Assembly (NCBI GenBank): GCA_015234045.1
Contig: JADFWU010000029.1
Span: 1 to 39,528 of the forward strand
DNA from: Magnetococcales bacterium
GTDB lineage: Bacteria > Pseudomonadota > Magnetococcia > Magnetococcales > JADFWU01
Direction of reading: 5' to 3'
Length of the DNA stretch: 39,528 nt
Position 1 is the stretch's first letter. Each line of letters opens with the position of its first letter. The notes under the pieces were generated by a model. It saw nothing but the letters and a program-made list of their open reading frames with translations, had not been told where the DNA came from and ran no database searches. Below are positions 1-12,000 of the stretch, one piece after another. The translations under genes and the position numbers were made by a program.

Positions 1-3000
1 ATTGTGGATGATGGTGCTACGGAAGATGCCGCCTATAGCTGGAGTGTTCCAAGTGCCGCGTTTGACGATGATGATCTGATCCACGGTGATAGCCTGAGCT
101 ATACCGCCAGCACGCCATCCTGGCTGACGTTCAACACCACAACCAACACATTGAGCGGTACGCCGGTGAATGCTGAGGTTGGTGATCATACGGTCATTAT
201 CACGGCGACCGATGAGCAAGATACATCAGTGACCGATACCTTTGTGGTTACGGTAGCGAATACCAATGATGCGCCAACAGTGAGCGGTGTTCTGACATTT
301 GCTGATGCCACAGAAGACAGTGCCTACAGCATGACACTGCCCGTGGATCTGTTTGATGATGTGGATGTCGGCGATACTCTGACAATCACGGTTTCCGCAC
401 CTTCTTGGCTGGGTTTCAACGCCACAACAGGTGTGCTCAGTGGTACACCGCTTAACGCCAATGTTGGCACTGAAACCATCACAGTAACAGCCACGGATAC
501 CGGCGGTGCGGCCATTTCTGTTCAGGCGGATCTGACTAGTATCAATACCAATGATCTGCCTACAGGCGCGGTGGTGATTGATGGCCAGCTAAGAGAAGGG
601 TATGACCTGACCGCCAATACCGGGGCTGTGCAAGATGATGATGGTCTGGGTACGCTTGGTTATCAGTGGTATCGATCCACAAACGATGGTGTGGATTGGA
701 GTGTTATTACCGGCGCAACCAACAGTATTTATCAGTTGGGTGTGGATGATCCGGGCGCTTTGATTAAGGTCACTGTTTCGTATACTGATCTACGGCTTAC
801 AGCTGAAACCATTTCAGCCGAGAGTGCAACAACGGTCAACTATGCGCCAACTGCGGTGGATGATGCCATCGTGGTGCAAAATGGTATTAGCACAACCCTA
901 TTGAACTTGCTGAATAACGATTCTGATCTGGATGGTGATTCCATTTCAATCACCGGCAAGGATAGCACCAGCGCTCAAGGTGGCATGGTGACGTATCATG
1001 AAGGCGGCGGTTTGGTCTATACGCCAGCCTCTGGTTTTATTGGCACAGACTCTTTTGGCTACACAATTACCGATAGTGAAGGAGATACCAGTAGCGCAAC
1101 AGTCACGGTGGATGTAGATACACCACCGGAATCTGGTGTTGGGGCAGGGGATCTCTATGCAGTGGCCACCAATAATCAACAGTTGGTGACTTTGGGTGGA
1201 ACGGATGCCGAGAGTGATTCGCTCTCATTCCTTATTACTGCACTGCCAAGCAATGGCACGCTCTATCAGACCAGTGATGGTACAACGCTGGGTGATGTGA
1301 TTGATGCTGCGGATACCACGGTTACTGATGGTCAGTTCCGACTGATTTTTGTTCCAGATACTGATTGGAATGGCACCACAACGCTGGAATATAAAGCCCA
1401 TGATGGCAAACTGCTCTCCTTGGATACTGCCACAGCCAGTATCACGGTAACACCCAACTTTGCACCGGTGATGACATCGGATACAGCCTCAGCCACGTGG
1501 CAGGTACACGCCCTTGATCCTGATCCAACCGGTGTCGCGGTGCAAACACTGCTGACCAGTGGTTTGGTCACGGATCAGGATAGCGATGTGATGGGCATTG
1601 CGGTGACTGGTGCGGATGTCACCAATGGGTATTGGGAATTTAGTACTGATGGTGGCTCAAGCTGGAATGTGTTGAGTGATGTCTCCACATCGGCAGCAAC
1701 TTTGCTGGCAGAAGATGCACAGGTGCGCTTCCAAGCGGATGATACCTATGCCGGATCGGTAACACTGAGCTTCCAGGCTTGGGATCAATCCGATGGGCTG
1801 GCCTCTGGTACAGAAAATATCGATGTCTCAAACGGTGATGCTTACAGTGCCTTTAGCTCAGGCAGTACTACTGTTACCGCCAATGTTGAGGTTGGTCTGT
1901 TTGGTGATCAACTCGCCAAACTGACCGCCAGTACTGGTGATGTCTCCGATCTGTTGGGATCGGATGTGGATATTTCCGGTTCGGTGATCATTGCTGGTGC
2001 TCCGGATTATGATTCTACGGCGACAGCGTTTGGTGGGTCGGTCTCACTGGTATCACAGAATAAGCCTGTTACAGCTTCAGGTTATTATGGAAATATGGAT
2101 TATTTTCATCCTAGTGGTATCACAGACGGCAATCTCACTGATGAATATTATGCGATTTGGGAGACTAATAATGGTCAAACTGGCTGGGTAACCATAGATC
2201 TTGGCCAGGAGTATCTAATCTCTCAACTCAAGGTTATGAATTCGGATAACCGTCACCACGGAGATCGGGGTACAAGAGATTTTCGCATTGAGATTTGGGG
2301 TGAATCAACGTCTGCGACCACTGTTGTGGACAACACTCTATCAGATCCACGTGGCTTAACCACGCATCCTTTCTACACCTATAATGTCACGCCAATTGCA
2401 GGGCAGTACGTCAAATTCTATGTTGACAGCTATTATGGTTCCAGCGCTGCATTAAATGAAATACAGGCATATGGTCAATCTCAGGTTACGGTTGCAAACC
2501 TTACAGGGGCGGTTTACCTCTACGAGATGGATGACTCCGGTTCCTGGTCTGAAACTGAAGCACTCGTTCCGAGTGCAGCAGAAGCCGGGGATGATATCGG
2601 GCAGGCGGTTGCGGTTTCCGGTGATGTGGCGCTGATCTCTGCCACTGGAGATGATGACCAAGGCAGTAATGCCGGTGCTGCATATCTCTACACCAAACAA
2701 ACCGATGGTTCTTGGACTCAAACCACGAAATTAACCGCTTCTGATGGCAGTGCTGGAGAGAGTTTTGGTAATGCATTGGATGTCGATGGCACTACAGCCG
2801 TTGTTGGTGCGGTGAGTGCCAATACCACGGGTGCGGTCTATCTGTTTGAAAAAGCCTCTGAAACCAGTTGGACTGAATCGGAAATTGTTGCGCCTTCTGA
2901 TTTGATTGCCTCAGACCAGTTCGGTTATGCCGTAGCACTGGATGGCACACGCATGATCGTTTCTGCACCGGGACAAGATGGTGCAGACGATACGCCAAGC

Positions 3001-6000
3001 GCTGGTGCGGCCTATATCTTTGAACAACAGGAAAATGGTTCCTGGAGCCAAGTTGCAAAACTGGTTGCTGATGTACTGATTAATGGTGATGGTCTCGGTT
3101 ATCGTGTAGCGCTCTCCGGTGGTTTGGCAGTACTTACTACACCAAGTGGTGATGCCAATGGCACAGACAAGGGTGCAGCCTATGTCTTCGAACGGCTGAG
3201 TGATGGCTCTTGGGATCAGACAGCTATATTGGCAGATCCTGATGCATCGGGTATCGGTTTTGGGGATGACGTAGCCATCAAAGGCAACACCATTATTGTC
3301 AGTGACAGCCGGGATGATACCGGTGGTGCTGATAAAGGAAGTATCTACTTCTTTGAAAAGGGCAGTAGTGGTTGGACCTATGTCGCCACACAACAGGCTT
3401 CAGATGGTGTGGCTGCGGATCTGTTTGGTGGTGCTATTGCAGTGGATGGCGATCAATTGGTTGTCGGTGCTACCGGAGATGATGATAACGGTAGCAACTC
3501 TGGATCTATCTACGTTCATGCGTTGAATAGTGCTTACAACGATACACCAATCCTTTCAGGTTCAATGCTAGTTGTTGCTGGCTCCACCAATGGTAGTGAA
3601 ACAATTTTGGTTTCGACTTTGGTCGATGGTCTGATCAGTGATGTGGATTCACCGGATGTCGGTATTGCAGTCACAGGCCTGAACAGCGGTAGCGGTGAGG
3701 GCGTTTGGCAGTACAGCATTGATGGTGCTAACTGGCTCTCTTTCAACACCATTTCCGAATCCAGCGCCACACTGCTTGATGCAGATGATACGACGGCAAT
3801 ACGCTTTGTTGCGGTTGATAATGATGCGACTGATGTGTCCATCACCGTGCGTGCTTGGGATGGATCTGATGGGCTGGATAATGGTTCCACTGGGGTTGAT
3901 ATTGCTGGGACAGGCGGTACATCACCATTCAGCACCGCGACACTCACTACGTCGGTCAATATGGTGCCAGACCTGACCGTTAGCACCAATGTCGCGCAAA
4001 GTGTCATGCAGTTTGATGGTGTGGATGACTATATTGCCATCCCGGATAGTGATTCTCTTGATCTGACCGGTTCGTTCTCGCTGGAGTTTTGGGTCAATCC
4101 AGATACTTTGACCGGTAACCAGGGGCTAATTGCCCAGGATCAGCTACTCAGCAACAATGGCGCGTTTGTGGTTTGGCTCGATGGTGCCAATCTGAAAATG
4201 GCACTTCGAAATGATGGTTCTCAGAGCACGCTTGTTGCCAACACGGGAGCCTCACTCTCCATTGGATCATGGGCGCATATTGCCATCGTCTTTGATGATA
4301 GTGCCGACACACTGACCTTCTATCAAAACGGCGTTCAACTGGGTGATCCAGTCAGCTATACCGATGAGGTGTTTGATTCCACTGCACCGATTGTGCTTGG
4401 TAACCGTGATACCGGCGCAGAATACAATGTGCCTCTTGAAGGTAAGTTGGACACCGTCCGCATCTGGGGTGATGCACGCACGAGTGATGAAATTGCAGAG
4501 AGTTTCCAGCAGGAAGCACCGATTAGCAATGATAACCTGTTGGCACACTACGATTTTGAATCAATCACCGGTGATCAGGTTTTGGACCGTTCTGGCAATG
4601 CCAATACCGCAACGCTGGGTTCCGATACCGTAGATGATGCAGCTCAACCGGTTGCTTTGAACAATCATCTTGATCAGGTAGTGCATTTCAGTCCTGTGAT
4701 TCCGGTTACAAATCTGTCAGCTATTCGGTTTGCGGACAGTGAGTTTCTGAAAACTTCTGTAACAGTGACTGGTTCCTTCTCAGCTGAGACTTGGTTCTAT
4801 CGTGAAGGGCAGAATCTCTGGGATGTCCTGATGTCACAATCAGGAGATCAAAACAGTTTTCATGTTTCGTATAATGCGTCCAATCAGTTGGTAATGAATA
4901 TTCAGGGAGAGACTTTTACCCAGGATATCTCCAGTTTTGATGCTGATAATGCGACCATGATGGATGAGTGGTACCACCTGGCTGTGACATATGATGCGCC
5001 GAACAATCATGGCATCGTCTATCTGAATGGTCAGGAGGTGATAAACGAGACCCATGCCACGTCACTGGTTCAGACCAATACCTTCTATATTGGAAATGAT
5101 GATTGGAATTCTGGTGGTGATGGTTTCAATGGTCTGTTAGATGACTTCCGTCTTTGGGATGATGTTCGTACACCGGAAGAAGTGGTTGCAGGCTATGCGA
5201 ATAGTACACCCATAAACCCTGATAATTTAATTCTCAGCTACGATTTTGAATCTGCCAGCAGTGGTCAGATTCTGGATCAATCCGGCAATGGCAATCACGG
5301 TATTTTAGGGTCCAGTACTGCCAGTGATGGTGCTGATCCCAAACTGTTCAACTACCGTCCAACTGTCAGCAATCAATATGCCATGCGTATTGATTCAGGC
5401 GACTATATCAATACCAACTATACCCTGACCGGAGCCGATTTCACGATTGAGAGTTGGTTCTATCGTGATGAGACATTTGATTATGATGTGTTGGCTGCGA
5501 GCAGTGGTAATACCCAGTTTTGGGTGGGCTTCAATCCGTCGCAGAAGATTGGTCTAAGTCTGGCGGGCAGTCACGTCTATTTCGATCCGACTTCCAGCAA
5601 TCCTGCCAATCCCAGCTTAATGGACAGTTGGCATCACTGGGCGCTTAGTTATGATGCCAGTGCCAAGACGGGAACGTTCTATCTGGATGGTCAGAGCCTC
5701 TTTACCAATACCCATACCAATGCCATCTCTCTCAATGACAACCTGTTGCTCGGTAACGATCTTTGGGATTCTAGCGATGACAATTTCCAAGGGCTAATGG
5801 ATGATGTGCGGGTCTGGAGTGATGTGCGTACTGCCACTGAGATTGCTGACAGCTACTATCAGAATACACCGACCAATATCGATAATCAGGTCTTGAGTTA
5901 TGATTTTGAGACCGTGAGCAATGGTCAGGTTCTTGATCAATCCGGTAATAATCAATCCGGCACCCTTGGTGCTTCTACCGCAGTGGATGCAGCGGATACG

Positions 6001-9000
6001 GTTCTGACTACATTGACTGGGATTGAAAAACCCAATCTCAATCAGGCGGTTATTGCTACAGTCATGCCCTCTGTCCAGGTCGATAACATGTCGCTGGAAG
6101 GCTGGTTCCGTTGGGATGGCGTGGATACCGGAACCAATATGAACCTCTTACAAGTTGGTACCACCCTATCCAATGGCTATAACCTCTACGCGGCGCGACA
6201 GAGTAGCGGTGTGTATCATCTGTCTGCTGGTCGTCCGGGTGTTGAAACCTTGCTGACAACCGATTATGCCCTGGTCGCTGATACTTGGGTGCATGTAGCC
6301 TTGGAACGTGATTCAGGTACCTGGAAGATCTTTGCTGATGGTGTAGCGTTAAGTGCCACTGGTGGAAACACAACTGGTGCGCCAACCGTGCCAACAGGCG
6401 GATTTTACATCGGTAATGATTCGGAACAGACCGTTACTTTCTCCGGTGATATCGCTGATGTCCGTTTCTGGAGTGACATCCGTACTGAAAGTGAGCTTCA
6501 GAGCACCATGGAACAGACGCTCACCGGCAGTGAAGCGAATTTGGTCGGCTATTGGAAGTTGGATGAAGGCAGTGGTAGCTCGGTTACGGATAGTGCTGGC
6601 AGTGCCAATGGTTCATTGAATGGTGCAACCAGTTGGACAGATTCTGGCCAGCCTGACGCACCCTCAATCAGTACCAACAGTGTCACTTTGGATGAAGATG
6701 CCACCCTTGTTGGCACTATTGAGGTTGTGGATAGCGAAGGAGATGCCTTTACTCTGTCGGTGCAATCTGATGTGACCAATGGCACTTTGACACTGAATAC
6801 ATCAACGGGTGGGTGGAGCTACCTGCCTGATAGTGAATTCAGCGGCACTGACAGCTTTACGGTTCGGGTTAGCCAAGGTGATTTCATTTCTGATCAACAG
6901 GTCAATCTGACCATACAATCGGTCAATGATGCGCCGCAACTTTCCGGTACATTACCAACGGTGATCGGATCAACAGCAGGTACACAAACCATGCTGGTGG
7001 CGGATCTGATCAGTGGTCTTGCCAGTGATGTGGAAACAACGGATCCAGGTGTTGCAGTGACTGGGCTCGACAACGGCACTGGTGGAGGTGTTTGGCAATT
7101 CACCACCAATGGTACTGATTGGACCGATTTTTCAACGATTTCTGAATCAGCCGCTACGCTGTTGAGTGCGGATAGTACGACGGCGGTACGCTTTGTCTCT
7201 TCAGGTGGATCTGCTGGTGATGCGTCCATTACCGTGCGGGCTTGGGATGGATCTGACGGCAGTGCCAATGGCACGACTGATGTTGCCGTTGATTCTACCG
7301 GCGAGCGGAGCCCATTCAGTGATACCGCATTGACTTCATCGGTCAATATGGCACCAGTGTTGACAGCGTCTACTGATTACACACAGTCAGTAGCACAGTT
7401 TGACAGTGTGAATGATTACATCACCATTCCTGGCTCATCGGATATGGTGGTGAATGGCGATTTTACCATGGAGTTTTGGGTTAATCCGGACCGGCTCACC
7501 GGTACTACACAGGCTATTTTGTCACAGGATCAATTTGCAATCAGTAATGGTGCTTTTGCAGTTTGGATCAATGAGACCGGCAATTTTATCTTGACGCTCA
7601 GAGAGTTGGGTTATGGAGAAGCGCTGAGTTATCATTCAGATGCCAACTTGACTATCGGTCAATGGGATCATATTGCCGTTGCCTTTGATGACGCTGCCAA
7701 TACGGTAACTGTCTATCAGAACGGTATTCAAGTCGGAACACCAGCCAGTTATACCGGAGACATTTTTGATTCTACAGCAGATATATTAATAGGAAATCGG
7801 GATACTGGTAGTGATCTCAATATGCCATTTGATGGGCAGTTGGATGAGGTTCGTATCTGGGGGGATGTACGGAGTGCTTCAGAAATTCTCAGTAGCTACC
7901 AAACTCAGTTGACCGGTGCTGAAGATAATCTGCTGGTTCATTATGATTTTAATAGTGTAGATAACGGTGTTGTAACCAACTCGGTTGTTGATGGAATTGA
8001 TGGTCAGTTGGGTACGGCTGTGGTGGGCGACAGTGCCGAGCCGATGATGGTCAATACCTTGGGTGGCGCACTGCGGTTTGATGGAAATGGCGATTATGTC
8101 ACGCTTGGAAGCGTCTCCACTGTGCCAACAGCTTTTACTGTGGAAGCCATTGTCAAGCTGGATCAAAACACCACGCTGTGGTCCCGTTTCCTTGAACTTG
8201 GTAATGGTCCAAGTAGCGATAATATTCTGTTTTCATTGTATGAAAATACTGGCAAGGCCGTTCTTAATGTTCGTATCGGGTCGGCTGTACAGGGTGAGGT
8301 AGTCTCTGCTGATGTGTTGCCACTGAATACTTGGGTCCACGTTACGGCTGTTGCCTATGGTGATGGAAGTGGACGAATCTATTTTGATGGCGTTGAGCAG
8401 GGTTATGTCAGCTCTGGTATGAATATCCGGAACATTGCCCGCAGCACCAACGCTATAGCACACAGTAGCTGGACAGTCGATCCTGATTTGGATGGTGATA
8501 TCGCAGAGGTACGTCTCTGGGGTAAAGCGCTGACGCAGGATGAGATCAATAGCAATCTGCATGCGCCGTTGAGTGGCAGTGAATCTGGCTTGCAGCATTA
8601 TTGGAATATGAATGAGGGATCAGGCACGGTAGTGACTGATCAGGCTGGCTCAGTCGATGGTACGCTTGTGGGCGGTTCTACATGGATTGATACCAATGTC
8701 GATCTGCCCATGCCTGAAATCACTCAATCCGAGACACTGTTTACCGCTGAAGACAGCCCACTGACTGGTACGATCCAGGCCGTTGATGATGAAGGGGATA
8801 GCGTAAGGCTTTCCTTGCAGGCAGATGCTGCAAATGGAAGCGTCAGTTTCAATGCAACAACAGGTGCTTGGAGCTATACACCCGATGCCAACTTTAACGG
8901 AACGGATAGTTTCACTATTCGGACAACGCAAAATGAACCCGTTGGTCAAGATGCTGTTGTTGTCACAGAGGTTTTAACAGCAGATGAAGTGATTACACTC

Positions 9001-12000
9001 ACTGTTCTGCCTGCTCAGGATGCCCATTCAGGTTCACTGACCCTCTCAGGCACACCCAGTGCTGGTGAGACACTGACTGTGGACAGTACTGCTTTTGTTG
9101 AACCGGATGGTCTCGGTGATTTCAGCTATCAGTGGCAGCGTCTGGAAGGTGTTGGTGACGCTGGTGTCTGGACAGATATCTCAGGCGAAACAACGGCGAG
9201 TTATGTCGCCCAGAATAGCGATATCGGCACGATGGTCCGGGCTGTTGTTGACTATGTGGACGATGGTGGCACGGTGGAATCAGTGACCAGTTCGCCCTCT
9301 TCAACGGTTACTGTAGCCAATTTGGTAGGTACATCAGGTGCCGACACACTGACAGCCACCATATACCATTCGAATATCAGTGGGTTGGATGGCGATGATA
9401 CGCTGACCGGTGGCACAGGAAATGACACGCTGGATGGCGGTGCGGGAAATGATCTGCTCAGTGCTGGGGCAGGGGATGACACGCTGATCTATGACAGTGC
9501 GGATACCACGACCATTGATGGTGGCGCTGGCAGTGATACGCTGCAATTGACGGTTGATACGGCTTCTCTCCATTTGACCAATGTTGCCAATAGTGTCTTG
9601 AACGGCATTGAAATCATCGAAATGGTGGGCGGAAATCACGCGCTGAGTTTTGATGCTTTAGATGTTACGAGCTTGTCTGAATCCACTGATCAGCTGTTTG
9701 TTACGGGTAGCAGCACAGATACGCTTTCATTGTTGGATACCGATAATGGCAGCTGGAATGACGATGGTATCGTGGAGGTAGATAGTGTCGCTTGGAATAA
9801 ATACAGCTCAGGAACAGCCACGGTTCTGGTGGATACCGATATTACAGCCACTGTCGATACCTTAAGCCCAAGCCTCTATTTCGAACAGATCAACCCGACG
9901 TTTACTGATTTACGCGCCCATTTTGCATTGGATGGAAATGCAACAGACAGCACGGGTAATGGCTATGATGGCGTGCTCAGTTCAGTAGCCGTCTCTACCA
10001 CTACAGATCGTTTCGGTAATGCCGCATCTGCCTATACGTTTACTACAGCGGATGAGTACATTGATATTCCCAAAACCGTAGCTGATTTCGATCTGAACGA
10101 TTTTGCTATTTCCATGTGGTACAAGTCGGGCAGTCATGCTGCGGCTGGTGGTGCGCTCATGGTGATGGATTCTTCTGATCCGTACACCGGTCCTACGGTC
10201 TATTTTGGCTATCCTGGTTCAAACGATACCATGCAATTCCGTATTGATTACGATGATGCAGTCAATTGGACTAATCAAAAGGTTGCTGATAGTCAGTGGC
10301 ATCATGGCGTGTTCCAACGGGCTGGTAATCAGCTTGAAATCTATGTGGATGGTGAACAGGTTGCTACCAACACGGTATCGGCCATTAATTTGGATACTAC
10401 GGTTTACGATAGCGATTTCCGTCTTGGTGCCCATGCAATAGATCAGTCTATCCAGGAGTACTATGGCAGTCTGGATGAGCTTTCTTTCTACACGCGTGCG
10501 TTAACAGCGAATGAGATTAGCACAACATATAGCGGTCAGGTTCAAACCGGGGAGGATGTCACCTTCCTGAAAGGCAGTGGTGCTGTTTCCCTGCTTCAGG
10601 GTGTGGTGCTGACCAATCATGCTGTAACAAATTGGGATGGTGGTGTGGTTACCGCAGCGGTGAGCAGTAATGGCACGGCCAATGATCAACTGACAATCAA
10701 TGATCAAGGCACGGGTGCTGGACAGATCAATATTTCTGGTAGTGATCTTTATTACGGTTCCACGGCGATTGGTACATTCAGCGGTGGTGTGGATGGTGCG
10801 GCGTTGACCGTGAGTCTGAACAGTGCAGCCAGCACGGATGCAGTTCAAGCATTGATGCACAACATTGCCTTTGCGAACGATGCGACAACGCCCAGCGTGT
10901 TGACCCGAACGGTGACAGTTCAGGCAACCAATAATCTCGGCAATGCTGCATCGGTGACTCAGGATGTATTAATTGAGGTAAATACACTACCTACGGCCAG
11001 TGATAACACCATCACAGCCATAGAGAATACCAGTCAAACCATTGCGCTGTCTGATCTTGGGTTTAACGATGCGGATGGCGATGCGTTGGATCACATTGAG
11101 ATTATCTCGACCATCGGTTCCGGTACGTTGAGAGTCGGTTCTACCCTCATCAATGCTGGTGATTCTATCTCACTGGCAGAGATCAACAGCAATAGTTTTA
11201 CCTTTACGCCTGATCCAGGCACCAGTGGTAATGGATATGGTGCGTTTGCGTTCAAGGTGCATGACGGAACGGCGCTGAGTACGTCAGCCAATACGATCAA
11301 TTTTAATGTGGATCTGGTGGGTGCCAGCAATCTGAATGCACGCTATACATTTGATGGTACAGCCCTGGATAGCAGTGGCAATGGTCACAGTGGCACATTC
11401 TATTCTGGAATAACCCAGGTTGCTGACCGTTTTGGTAATGCGAATAGCGCCATCAGCTTTGATGGTACGACAAACGGATTGGTTAAACTGGATCATGCGG
11501 CAATGAATGGTCTAACGGATTTTACTGTCAGTTTTTGGGCTAAGTTTACAGATACCGGATCGACCAAACATTTTATGAGTGGTGCAACTACGAGTAATTT
11601 CAATGCGTTTTTGCCGATCCATGATGCCGGAGTCATCAGGATGCTGTTCAGCGGTGGTTCATTCACATTCGGATCAGATTTGAATGATGGTGGATGGCAT
11701 GCATTACACTTTGTTCGTACTGGTGCATCAATCAAATTCTATGCAGATGGTAGTTTCCAGTCAGAATGGACAACAGCGTCTACATCAGCGCTAACCATTG
11801 CTCCTAATGGATTATGGCTCGGTGGTGATCAGGACTCGCTTGGTGGTGGATTCGCAACCAATCAGCAATATACTGGTCAGATGGATGAAGTTCGTATTTA
11901 TAATCGTGCATTAAGCGCTACCGAAGTGGCCAATACGGTATCAATGCCAATGGCCGCTGATCCGATTGTATTTGATCTCAATGGTGATGGCATTAATCTG

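Noticed and set aside
4-6. GTG as the start of the giant gene
   Set aside because: It falls in a cadherin-like repeat with no ribosome binding site possible inside the window; the frame is open to base 1.
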